The notes beneath the pieces were generated by a model, which had not been told where the DNA came from, searched no databases, and was given only the letters and a program-made list of their open reading frames with translations. Below are positions 45,399 through 53,479 of a DNA stretch of 64,000 nt, piece after piece. How positions within the stretch are numbered: the stretch's first letter is position 1; every line of letters begins with the position of its first letter. Made by a program: the position numbers and the translations under genes. Origin of the DNA: NCED01 sp035493955 (lineage in GTDB: Bacteria > Pseudomonadota > Alphaproteobacteria > Caulobacterales > Caulobacteraceae); contig DATJHI010000003.1 of NCBI GenBank assembly GCA_035493955.1, positions 3,558 to 67,557 of the forward strand, in the 5' to 3' direction.

Positions 45399-46631
45399 AT
45401 GAAAAATCGCGCAACGGCGTTCGCCGTAGCGGTGGCTGCAGTTACGCTCGGAAGCGCGACCGCAGCTCTGGCGGAAGATGCGAAGGCGCCCGAGGCTCCG
45501 AAGGCCTGGGCCGATACCATCAAGGCGAGCGGCTGGATCGATGCCGGCGTGACCTTCAACACCAAGGACGCCCCGTCGGGGGTGAACTTCGGACACCTGT
45601 TCACCGACAAGACCAACAAGCTGCTGTTGAACCAGCTCGGTGTGACCATCGAGCGGCCGATCGACTCCAAGGCGACGGATGTCGATTTCGGCTTCAGGTT
45701 CCAGGGCATGTACGGGTCCGACGCCCGCTACACCCACTTCCTCAACCTGTTCGACAAGTCCAAGGAAACCGGCCAGTTCGACATCGTCGAGGCCAACGTG
45801 CAGGCCCACCTGCCCGTCCTGACCCCCGGCGGCGTGGACGTGAAGGCGGGCTCCTACGTCACCCTGGAGGGCTTCGAAGTCATCCCCGGGACCGGCAACA
45901 CCTTCTATTCGAAGAGCTATGTGTTCAACTTCGGCATTCCGCTGAAGCACACCGGGGTGATGACCGTCACCCACGTCAACCCGATGTTCGACCTCTATCT
46001 CGGCGTCGACGCGGGCGTGAACACCTTGCCCGGTCACAAGGACAACAACGGCGCAGCCGGCTTCCACGGCGGCTTCGGGATCAACACCGACAAGGTCACC
46101 ATCCTGGCGACCACCCATATCGGTCCCGAAAACCCCCGCGGCACCCCCGGCATCCGCCCGAACCACGACCTGCGCTACCTGAACGACGTGGTCATCACCT
46201 GGAAGGTCAGCGACAAGCTGACCGCCGTCACCGACGCCAACTACATCAAGGACGACGCCTTCAAGGCCTCGGGCGGCGGCGTCGCCCAGTACCTGATCTA
46301 TGCCGTCAACCCGCAACTGTCGCTGTCGGGCCGGGCCGAGGTCTGGGCTGACCCGGACGGCTTCTTCGTCTGCGGGTTCCCGGGCAACCAGGACTTCGCC
46401 AACCTGCAGAAGGGTCTGCCCAACAGCTCCTTCTGCGGCGGCAGCACCACCTATGGCGAGCTGACCTTCGGCGCGACCTACAAGCCGGTCACCACCGGTC
46501 CGCTGACCGGCGTGATGCTGCGTCCCGAACTGCGCTTCGACTCCTCGCTCAATGGGACGAAGCCCTACGCCGACGGAACCAAGAAGGGTCAAGTCACCCT
46601 CGGTTTCGACGTCGTTGTTCCCTTCGGCTGA
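45399..46631 (+). CDS. Outer-membrane beta-barrel porin-like protein (BBP2/OmpL type)
   Basis: A 410-residue protein with a signal peptide ending TAALAEDA. The mature part starts WADTIKASGWIDAGVTFN and continues with alternating amphipathic strands typical of the putative beta-barrel porin-2 family, with the IDSKATDVDFGFRFQGMYGSDARY-like segment and a terminal VTLGFDVVVPFG strand. AAGGGGATTGGA provides the ribosome site. It was probably cloned into a strong promoter region by evolution, because two tandem hairpins end its transcript, as for abundant porins (inference). 45143-45398 holds no other gene. Confidence 0.82.
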   Translation: MKNRATAFAVAVAAVTLGSATAALAEDAKAPEAPKAWADTIKASGWIDAGVTFNTKDAPSGVNFGHLFTDKTNKLLLNQLGVTIERPIDSKATDVDFGFRFQGMYGSDARYTHFLNLFDKSKETGQFDIVEANVQAHLPVLTPGGVDVKAGSYVTLEGFEVIPGTGNTFYSKSYVFNFGIPLKHTGVMTVTHVNPMFDLYLGVDAGVNTLPGHKDNNGAAGFHGGFGINTDKVTILATTHIGPENPRGTPGIRPNHDLRYLNDVVITWKVSDKLTAVTDANYIKDDAFKASGGGVAQYLIYAVNPQLSLSGRAEVWADPDGFFVCGFPGNQDFANLQKGLPNSSFCGGSTTYGELTFGATYKPVTTGPLTGVMLRPELRFDSSLNGTKPYADGTKKGQVTLGFDVVVPFG

Positions 46632-46652
46632 CCCGCCGAAGCTTAGAACCCG

Positions 46653-46680
46653 CCACGGCCGGTCAAACGGCCGGCCGTGG
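46653..46680 (+). terminator. First hairpin after the porin-like gene
   Basis: CCACGGCCGG (46653-46662) pairs perfectly with CCGGCCGTGG (46671-46680) around TCAAACGG. No T-run follows. Confidence 0.6.
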
Positions 46681-46691
46681 CCAACGTCATG

Positions 46692-46728
46692 GAGGCCGGC
46701 GTCGCAAAGAGCGGCGCCGGCCTCTTTT
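46692..46728 (+). terminator. Intrinsic terminator after the porin-like gene
   Basis: GAGGCCGGCG (46692-46701) pairs perfectly with CGCCGGCCTC (46715-46724), directly followed by TTTT. It is the strongest classical terminator in the window. Confidence 0.85.
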
Positions 46729-46878
46729 GACTGCAGAGAACCCATCGCTAACGAGAAAGAGGCATGGTGTCGTCGGTCCGACGGGGCTTGACGGATAGAG
46801 GGTCGGCGCCACGTTCCTGACGCGGATGCATGATCTTCAGGGGGATCGGAAGCGGCAGACGCGTTGTTGGGAAGTCCA

Positions 46879-47697
46879 ATGAACAGTCGACGACGCAACC
46901 GGGACGGCGATCCTCGAGCGGGGCCTTCCGCTTCCCGTCCCGCCCCGGCGCCGCGCGGCCTTTCAAGCTTGGCCACCCCGCCCGACGGTCTCTCGGCCAA
47001 GCGGAAGCGTCTGGCTCCGGTCGTGGTTTTAAGTGTCGCCGCGCACCTGTTGATCCTGCTGGTGCTGTTCCCGGCGCGGCGGGACCCGCCCATGGCCCAG
47101 TCCGAGCCCATGGCCGTCAGCCTGGTTGCGCCTGCACCCCAGGCCCCGCCGTCGCCGCCAGCCCCGGCCCAGGCGCCCGCCGCCAAACCACCCCCGCCGC
47201 GGAACATCGTCAGGCCTACGCCCAGGCGTCCCGACCGGCCCGCCCTGGCGGCGGATGTGGAGCCCACGGCGGTGGTGGAGCCCGGGCTGTCCGAGGGTCA
47301 GTTGGTCGGCGCGGCGACCGCCGGCTCCGGCGCCGGAGGCGGAGGCTGCGACATGGTGCGGGCGCTGCAGACGGCGCTGCGCAAGGATCCGCTGGTCCGG
47401 GCGGCCGTGGCCGACCCTCAGCGCGCCGGCAAGGCCTTCATGGTCTGGGACGGCGACTGGGTCAGGCACTCGGGCCAGGAGGGCAGGGGTCTCGCCGCGG
47501 TCCGCGAGGCGATCCTGTGGGAGGTCGGGTTCGCGCCGGCGGCGTGCCGGACCCAGACCGTGCACGGCCTGGTGTTGATCTCATTGAGCGATGCGCCAGG
47601 CGCCGTCCGCCTGGCGGTCGGGGCCGGTCAATGGCGGTGGTCGGACCTGCTCACCCCGCGCCGAAGCTTCTCGTCCGACGAGACGGTGAGGGAATAG
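46879..47697 (+). CDS. TonB-like inner-membrane protein with an unrecognised C-terminal domain
   Basis: A 272-residue protein. A basic N-terminus of about 45 residues precedes one membrane helix (LAPVVVLSVAAHLLILLVLF), then a Pro/Ala-rich linker of about 70 residues (PQAPPSPPAPAQAPAAKPPP), as in TonB energy transducers. The C-terminal 110 residues (from GGGCDMVRALQTALRKDP to WRWSDLL) are not the usual TonB fold: the YP motif is missing and there are two Cys. It may therefore be a TonB variant or another periplasm-spanning anchor. ATG 46879 is preferred to upstream TTG codons. It is surrounded by outer-membrane protein genes. Confidence 0.75.
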   Translation: MNSRRRNRDGDPRAGPSASRPAPAPRGLSSLATPPDGLSAKRKRLAPVVVLSVAAHLLILLVLFPARRDPPMAQSEPMAVSLVAPAPQAPPSPPAPAQAPAAKPPPPRNIVRPTPRRPDRPALAADVEPTAVVEPGLSEGQLVGAATAGSGAGGGGCDMVRALQTALRKDPLVRAAVADPQRAGKAFMVWDGDWVRHSGQEGRGLAAVREAILWEVGFAPAACRTQTVHGLVLISLSDAPGAVRLAVGAGQWRWSDLLTPRRSFSSDETVRE

Positions 47698-47714
47698 GAT
47701 TCTCCGGCAAGATC

Positions 47715-47741
47715 GAGGGGCCGCCCGGGGGCGCGCCCCTC
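47715..47741. terminator. Hairpin between converging TonB-like and OmpA genes
   Basis: GAGGGGC (47715-47721) pairs with GCCCCTC (47735-47741) in the 51-base gap between two stops. Confidence 0.5.
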
Positions 47742-47748
47742 GCAGCGG

Positions 47749-48351
47749 TCAGGCCAGGACGACCACGACCACGCGCCGGTTCTGCGCCCGGCCGACCTTG
47801 GTGTTGTTGGGAGCGACCGGATCCTCCTGCCCGTAGGAGATGGTCGCCATCCGGTTCAGGGCCACGCCCTGCTTGTTCATGAACAGGCGCACGGCTTCGG
47901 CGCGGTCCTCGCCCAGTTTCTGATTATAGCTGGGCGTGCCCACGGCGTCCGTGTGGCCCTGGATCTCGACATAGACGTTGCGGTTGTCGGCCTTCAGCTT
48001 CTGCACGAAGTCCATCAGCCGGGTCTGGGCCTCCGGCGACAGGCTGGCGCGATCGAACGGGAACTTCACCGAGTCGTCCGACAGCACCATCGAATAGAGG
48101 AACTTGCCTTCCGCCAGCTTGCCCGCCGCCGTGGCGCGCTGCAGCGCCTCCTGGGTGTTCTTGTCCAGTTGAGCGAGGCGGGTGTCGTGGGTCTGCAGGG
48201 CGGCCTGCTGATCGGCGACCTGGCCCTGGGTGCTTTGCAGCTTGGTGTCGACGACACCGACCTGCTCACGAACGAAGCCTTTGGTGGCGCACCCTCCAAG
48301 GGTGAGGGCGCCGGCGGCGACGGCGAGGATGGCGGGTCTCAGTTTCTGCAT
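47749..48351 (-). CDS. OmpA family peptidoglycan-binding lipoprotein
   Basis: A 200-residue lipoprotein. The signal peptide ends in the lipobox LTLGGC, with Cys about residue 21. A coiled-coil stretch (KLQSTQGQVADQQAALQTHDTRLAQLDK) is followed by an OmpA C-terminal domain: VKFPFDRASLSPEAQTRL, VYVEIQGHTDAVGTPSYNQKLGEDRAEAVRLFM and a final NRRVVVVVLA, with the Asp and Arg that grip diaminopimelate. ATG 48351 is chosen over one 42 bases earlier, which would spoil the signal peptide. It probably tethers the outer membrane to the wall. Confidence 0.92.
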   Translation of the reverse strand: MQKLRPAILAVAAGALTLGGCATKGFVREQVGVVDTKLQSTQGQVADQQAALQTHDTRLAQLDKNTQEALQRATAAGKLAEGKFLYSMVLSDDSVKFPFDRASLSPEAQTRLMDFVQKLKADNRNVYVEIQGHTDAVGTPSYNQKLGEDRAEAVRLFMNKQGVALNRMATISYGQEDPVAPNNTKVGRAQNRRVVVVVLA

Positions 48352-48533
48352 GGATTCAGTCTCCAGCCAGCCCCCAGCCCGCCTAACCACCATAACTGGG
48401 CCCTGGTTTCAAGGTCGGCATGGACGGGGGCGGCCAAGCCGGCGCGAGTCACACGAAGGATTGAAAGCCGGCCGTGGGCGGCGGATTTGCGCGCCGCCAA
48501 CTGCTGCTGTGGTCGGACGGCGCCCCGACCCGT

Positions 48534-49871
48534 TCAGGGGAGGGTCTCGCTGTCGGCGCCCCGCAGGGCCCAGCCCCCGCGCTTGCGCAGGTAGACGACG
48601 TAATAGGCCGCGAACAGCGCCATGACCGCGATATTGGCCAAAAGGCTCGGCCGTCCGATCTCCGGATCGGCCAGGTCGGCCCAGGCCACGGCGGCGAGCG
48701 CCGCCAGGGCGCCTGCCGGCGCCAGGGGGAACCAGGGCATCCGGTAGCCGGCCCCCGCCGTCGATCCGTTGGCCCGGCCGGCGAGGGCCGCGACACAGAC
48801 CCCGGCATAGACGATCACCAGGCCGTTGGCGGTCAGCATCACCAGGGCCCTGAAATCGAGCAGGCAGCTGGCCGCGGTCGCCGCGCCCATGATCAGGGCG
48901 GCGACCCAGGGCGACTGCAGCTTCGGGTGCACCTGGCCGATGATCCGGTTCCAGGCCTGCGGCCACACCCCGTCGCGGGCGCTGGCGTAGAGCTGGCGGG
49001 CGTTGATCAGGGCCACCGCGATCATGGCGTTGACGATGGCGAAGGCGACGCCGACGCTGATCGCCTTGTTCAGCCAGTCGCCTCCGGTCGCCAGGATGAA
49101 GGCCGGGATCGGGGCCGGCGCGGCCAGGAAGGCGCGCAGGTCCCCCGCGCCGGTCGTCACCGCACAGAGGGGACCGAGCTCCGCCACGACCGCGATGGCC
49201 AGGGCCCAGAACACCACCCAGGCGATGCGGGTCCGGGCCTCGAACATCTCCTCGCCGAAGAAGATGGCTCCGCCGTAGCCGTTGAAGGCGTAGACCGCGC
49301 CGGCCGTGGCCGTGCCGATCACGGCCAGCGGCGTGGGGGAGAGGGTCCCGTCCGCCCCCAGGGCCAAGGGGTGCATGAGGGCTCCGGCGAGATCCCGATG
49401 GGCGTGCAGGACGCCTAGCCACGACAGCAGGCCCAGCGCCGCCAGCTCCACCGCCAGGAAAGCGCCGGTGACCCAGGCGTTGGTCCTTATGTGCAGGGCG
49501 GAAAACAGGGTGACTGCGGCGGTGGCCGCGAGGGCCGTCGGCAGCGCCGGGTCGCCCGGGATCACCACGTCCAGATATTCGGCCAGGCCCAGGGCCGTCA
49601 CCGCTTGGCCAAGCCCTCCGCCCACGAGGTTGAGGCCCAGGGCCATGAAGCCCCAGGCCGGTCCCATGGTCCTGCCGATGATCGAATATTCGCCTCCGGT
49701 CAGCGGGAAGGCCGAGGACAGTTCGGCATAGACATAGGCCGTGGCCAGACCCACCAGCGCCGCGGCGAGGAAACAGATGAGGGCGCCCGTGCCGGCCTGG
49801 CGGATCACGTCCTGGCCCATGACGAAGACCGAGGCCGCCGGGGTCACCCCCGACACGGTGATGAGCAGCAC
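48534..49871 (-). CDS. APC superfamily amino acid permease
   Basis: A permease of at least 445 residues with 12 membrane helices. The first helix has VSGVTPAASVFVMGQDVI, related to the unwound substrate-binding G-x-G motif of the family. Later AFPLTGGEYSIIGRTMGPAWGFMALGLN and FNGYGGAIFFGEEMFEARTRI-type segments are typical of APC carriers. The GTG at 49871 is the first ordinary start, but the in-frame sequence upstream (VPLKQSLHRLG) reads like the normal cytoplasmic N-terminus. A CTG at 49914-49916 behind AGGGAAG may be the real start. The substrate is unknown. 48352-48533 holds no gene. Confidence 0.85.
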   Translation of the reverse strand: MLLITVSGVTPAASVFVMGQDVIRQAGTGALICFLAAALVGLATAYVYAELSSAFPLTGGEYSIIGRTMGPAWGFMALGLNLVGGGLGQAVTALGLAEYLDVVIPGDPALPTALAATAAVTLFSALHIRTNAWVTGAFLAVELAALGLLSWLGVLHAHRDLAGALMHPLALGADGTLSPTPLAVIGTATAGAVYAFNGYGGAIFFGEEMFEARTRIAWVVFWALAIAVVAELGPLCAVTTGAGDLRAFLAAPAPIPAFILATGGDWLNKAISVGVAFAIVNAMIAVALINARQLYASARDGVWPQAWNRIIGQVHPKLQSPWVAALIMGAATAASCLLDFRALVMLTANGLVIVYAGVCVAALAGRANGSTAGAGYRMPWFPLAPAGALAALAAVAWADLADPEIGRPSLLANIAVMALFAAYYVVYLRKRGGWALRGADSETLP

Positions 49872-49982
49872 GCCGAGGCGGTGCAGGCTTTGTTTCAGGG
49901 GAACGGCGGCGGTCAGGTCGACTTCCCTTCAATCGAGGCGACGGCGCCGCTTTCACCACGGCCTCGCGCGAACGTCGACCCT

Positions 49983-50861
49983 TCAGCGGTTCTGAGGTGC
50001 GATCATCACCGTCGAACGCGAGCGCAGGAACCTGTATTCGCCGTCGCGAAGCCGCGTCTCCAAGGCCTCCTTGTAGTCGTGGTAGACCTCGTCGCGGGCG
50101 TCCTCGTAGCGTTCCGCCACCGGCCGCTTGTTGTGCTCCATCACCAGCAGGTGCGGCGCGCCGGCGACCGTCACCGGGCCGGCGACCTGTCCGTCGGACA
50201 GGCGGGCCGCGATCTGGAACAGCGGCCTGCCGATATGCAACTCGGCCGCGAAATAGAGTTCGGTCCCGTCCAGCTTGCCGGAGTCCGTCAGGCCGTAGGC
50301 CGGTTTCACGAGGGCCAGAGGCGTCCCGGCCTTCAGGGCCTCGGCGGCTTCGGCCATCCGCGCCGGGGCGCCCGGCGCCGGGACCAGGTCGTGCAGGGTC
50401 ATTTCCCCGACCGACTCATACTTGGCCTTGTGGCTGTCGTAGAAGGCGCGCAGGCGCGCCTCGGTCGGGGTTTCGGCGGTGGCGTCGACGGCGACCTGCT
50501 GCTGCACCGACAGCACGATGGCGTTGCGGATGGCCGGATCGACCGCCTGTTCGTTCAGCTCGAGCCCGCGCTGGACGAAGAGCTCCTCACGGATCATCTC
50601 GTCCAGGATCTGGCGCCGCTGCTCGGGCGTCGCCTTGTTGAAGGGGACGCCCAGTTCCATCTCGGTCTGGGCGGTGAAGTCGCTCTGCAGGATCGGACGG
50701 CCGTTGACGGTGGCGGCGTCTTCGGGCGGGACCGTCCAGGTGCTGGGCGCCCGCGTGCTGAACAGGGAAGCCCCCGCCAGCACCAGACCCAGCACGGCCC
50801 CGCCGGCGGCCATCAGCAGCGAGACGCGGGACCTCTCGAGCACGGTCTTCGCCGACATCAT
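49983..50861 (-). CDS. Membrane-anchored parvulin-type peptidyl-prolyl isomerase
   Basis: A 292-residue periplasmic folding factor anchored by one N-terminal helix (SLLMAAGGAVLGLVLAGASLF). A SurA/PrsA-like N-domain follows, with VNGRPILQSDFTAQTEME and QRRQILDEMIREELFVQRGLEL, then a parvulin-like domain around residues 150-260 (MTLHDLVPAPGAPARMAEAAEALKAG, YFAAELHIGRPLF). Its ATG overlaps the stop of the cytochrome gene as ATGA, so the two are coupled. It may assist assembly of that haem protein (inference). The catalytic residues of the isomerase domain are not clear enough to assert activity. Confidence 0.82.
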   Translation of the reverse strand: MMSAKTVLERSRVSLLMAAGGAVLGLVLAGASLFSTRAPSTWTVPPEDAATVNGRPILQSDFTAQTEMELGVPFNKATPEQRRQILDEMIREELFVQRGLELNEQAVDPAIRNAIVLSVQQQVAVDATAETPTEARLRAFYDSHKAKYESVGEMTLHDLVPAPGAPARMAEAAEALKAGTPLALVKPAYGLTDSGKLDGTELYFAAELHIGRPLFQIAARLSDGQVAGPVTVAGAPHLLVMEHNKRPVAERYEDARDEVYHDYKEALETRLRDGEYRFLRSRSTVMIAPQNR

Positions 50862-51643
50862 GACGCCCGGGCTCCGGTCTTCGCGGGCTCCGCCCGTTGA
50901 TGGACAAGGATCGCCAGGGCCCGCACAACCGCGGGATCGAGTCGCTGGAGCCATGCCGGACATACCCCCGCCCGGCCCTTGGCGATGCTGGTGCGGATGC
51001 TGTCGCGGCTGCCGTCGCCATAGAGCCAGAAGCCGTCGGTCAGATTGGGCGCGCCGATGAAGCTGTCGCCGCGTCCGTCGCTTTCGTGACAGTCGAAGCA
51101 TTGGGCCTTGTTGCGGAAAAGCGCCCGCCCGAGCTCGATGTCCGCGCCGAACCTCGGGCGATGGCCCAGGGCCAGCACATAGTCCGTGACCGCATCCAGC
51201 TCATGCGGAGAAAGCGAAGGGATGGCGTAGCGGGCATAGGGCTTGGCGCGACCGAAGGCCGGCATGTCGGCCTGGTTGCGCCCCCGCGGCGAGCCGGCGC
51301 GGACGCCATAGAGGATGGTCTGCTCGATGTCGGAGGTGCGGCCGCTGCCGAATAGCCAGTCGGCGTCGATCAGATTGGCGGCGCCGGTCCGCGGGTCCCC
51401 GCGCATGTCGGCGCCATGGCAGGCGGCGCAGCGGGCGAGATAGATCGGCTTGGCGCGGGCCATGGCGAAGCGGACCAATTGCGGGTCCTCCTCCGCGCGG
51501 TCGGGGAAGGCCCGGACCAAGCGGGCGTCCATCTCCTGTCGGTGCAGCAAGCCCGCCCCCAGCGCCCCGCCCAGGACCAGGAGCGCAGTCACGATCCCGA
51601 CACCTATCCGTCTGTCCGTCCGCCTGATGGGCACGCGCCGCAA
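50858..51643 (-). CDS. Membrane-anchored dihaem cytochrome c, CcoP/FixP-like
   Basis: A 261-residue protein with an N-terminal membrane helix (IVTALLVLGGALGAGLL) and two haem c domains. Haem 1 is bound at Cys72-Ala-Ala-Cys75-His76, with a likely axial Met in ADMPAFGR. Haem 2 is bound at Cys182-Phe-Asp-Cys185-His186. The second domain reads as a CcoP C-terminus (GAPNLTDGFWLYGDGS, SIAKGRAGVCPAW), but the axial Met of the usual GVMPAW is Cys (codon TGT). No cbb3 oxidase subunits are in the window. It heads a two-gene unit with the isomerase and is divergent from malic enzyme. 51644-51784 is the shared promoter region. Confidence 0.88.
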   Translation of the reverse strand: MRRVPIRRTDRRIGVGIVTALLVLGGALGAGLLHRQEMDARLVRAFPDRAEEDPQLVRFAMARAKPIYLARCAACHGADMRGDPRTGAANLIDADWLFGSGRTSDIEQTILYGVRAGSPRGRNQADMPAFGRAKPYARYAIPSLSPHELDAVTDYVLALGHRPRFGADIELGRALFRNKAQCFDCHESDGRGDSFIGAPNLTDGFWLYGDGSRDSIRTSIAKGRAGVCPAWLQRLDPAVVRALAILVHQRAEPAKTGARAS

Positions 51644-51784
51644 ACCTCGCTAACGACGGGAGTCGCAGTAGCATTGGCTAAGCTGGCACAAAGTCTTCAG
51701 TTGTGGAAATGCGGCGATCCTCCGCTGGCCAAGGTTCGCATGCTTCTGCGACAATGACCGCGAATGCGCCGGGAGGAGTGAAGA

Positions 51785-53479
51785 ATGACGGGGTCGCTTG
51801 GAAGCGATGTGACGGTGGAAACCAAGCTGACCGGATACGATCTGATCAACAATCCCATGCTCAACAAGGGCACCGCGTTCACCGATGCGGAGCGGGACGC
51901 CTTCAACCTTCACGGCCTGTTGCCGCCCCAGGTCGGCGCCCTCGACGATCAGGTCCGTCGCCGGCTGAAGGTGCTGCGCGCCTTCGGCACCGATTTCGAA
52001 CGCTACGCCTTCCTTCGCGACCTGCAGGACACCAACGAGACCCTGTTCTACGCGCTTTTGACCCGCAACCTCGATGAGATGCTGCCCCTCGTCTACACGC
52101 CCACGGTCGGCGAGGGCTGCCAGCGGTTCAGCGAAATCTGGCGCAAGCCCCGCGGCGTCTTCCTCAGCTATCCGAACCGGGGCCGGATCCGCGAGATCCT
52201 GTCGGATCAGCGCTTCGACCGGGTGCGGGTGATCGTGGTCAGCGACGGGGAGCGCATCCTCGGGCTCGGCGACCAGGGCGCCGGCGGCATGGGCATCCCG
52301 ATCGGCAAGCTGTCGCTCTACACCGCCTGCGCCGGCATCCACCCGGACGAGACCTTGCCGGTCCTGCTCGACCTCGGCACCACCAACGAGGAGCGGCTGG
52401 CCGACCCCCTCTACATCGGCTGGCGGCACGAACGGATCCGGGGCGCCGAGTACGACGCCTTCATCGAGGACTTCATCAGCGCGGTGATCGAGCGCTGGCC
52501 CGACGTGCTGCTCCAGTGGGAGGATTTCGCCGGGGCCAACGCAAGCCGGTTGCTGGAGCGCTATCGCGACCGGCTGTGCACCTTCAACGACGACATCCAG
52601 GGCACCGCCGCCGTCGCGGCCGGAACCTTGATGGCGGCGATCAATGTCACCGGCCTGCCCATCGCCGAGCAGCGCATCGCCATGGTGGGCATGGGCTCGG
52701 CGGGCAGCGGCATCGCCGGCCTGCTGGTGCGGGCTATGGTCGACGCCGGCTTGAGCGAGGCCGAGGCGCGGCTGCGCTTCTTCGGGGTCGGCCACCAGGG
52801 CCTGCTGGTGGAAGGGGCGAACGACATCAGCCCGGCTCAGCGCCCGTTCGTGCGCACGCGGGAGTCGGTCGCCGGCTGGACCCTGCGGGACCCCAGCCGG
52901 ATTGACCTGTTCGACGTGGCGGCCAACGCCCGGCCCACGGTGCTGATCGGCGCCTCGGCCCAGGCCGGGGCCTTCTCCGAAGCGGTGGTGCGGGAAATGG
53001 CCCGGCACGTCGATCGCCCGATCATCTTCCCCCTGTCCAACCCCACCTCGCGCAGCGAGGCGACGCCGGCCGATCTGATGGCCTGGACCGAGGGGCGGGC
53101 CCTGATCGGAACCGGAAGTCCGTTCCCCCCTGTCGAGGTGGGCGGCAGGACCGTGACCATCGACCAGACCAACAACTCCTACATCTTCCCCGGCGTGGGC
53201 CTCGGGGTGATCGCTTCGGGGGCCAGGCGGATCACCGACGCCATGTTCATGGCCGCCGGCCTGGCGCTGGCCGCCCTGTCGCCGACCAGGACCGACAAGA
53301 CCGGCAAGCTGCTCCCGCCCGTGTGCGACCTGCGCGCCGTGGCCGTGGCGGTCGCCGCCGCCGTCGGTCGCCAGGCCCAGAAAGACGGAGTGGCCGAACC
53401 GATGGCCCCCGAGGTCCTCGACGCCCGCATCGCCGCCCACATCTGGAAGCCGGAATACCGGCCCTACCGGCGGGTCTGA
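51785..53479 (+). CDS. maeA: NAD-dependent malic enzyme
   Basis: A 564-residue enzyme converting malate to pyruvate and CO2. The length equals that of E. coli MaeA/SfcA. It has LVYTPTVGEGCQRFSEIWRKP-type sequence with the catalytic Tyr, IGKLSLYTACAGIHP with the catalytic Lys, the metal-binding EDF and FNDDIQGTAAV block, the NAD motif MVGMGSAGSGIAGLL and the ISPTSRSEATP-like SNPTSRSEATPADL. ATG 51785 follows GGAGGAG-type sequence. Its last 16 bases overlap the end of the converging glcB gene. It returns C4 acids from the glyoxylate shunt or DctA uptake to pyruvate. Confidence 0.95.
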   Translation: MTGSLGSDVTVETKLTGYDLINNPMLNKGTAFTDAERDAFNLHGLLPPQVGALDDQVRRRLKVLRAFGTDFERYAFLRDLQDTNETLFYALLTRNLDEMLPLVYTPTVGEGCQRFSEIWRKPRGVFLSYPNRGRIREILSDQRFDRVRVIVVSDGERILGLGDQGAGGMGIPIGKLSLYTACAGIHPDETLPVLLDLGTTNEERLADPLYIGWRHERIRGAEYDAFIEDFISAVIERWPDVLLQWEDFAGANASRLLERYRDRLCTFNDDIQGTAAVAAGTLMAAINVTGLPIAEQRIAMVGMGSAGSGIAGLLVRAMVDAGLSEAEARLRFFGVGHQGLLVEGANDISPAQRPFVRTRESVAGWTLRDPSRIDLFDVAANARPTVLIGASAQAGAFSEAVVREMARHVDRPIIFPLSNPTSRSEATPADLMAWTEGRALIGTGSPFPPVEVGGRTVTIDQTNNSYIFPGVGLGVIASGARRITDAMFMAAGLALAALSPTRTDKTGKLLPPVCDLRAVAVAVAAAVGRQAQKDGVAEPMAPEVLDARIAAHIWKPEYRPYRRV

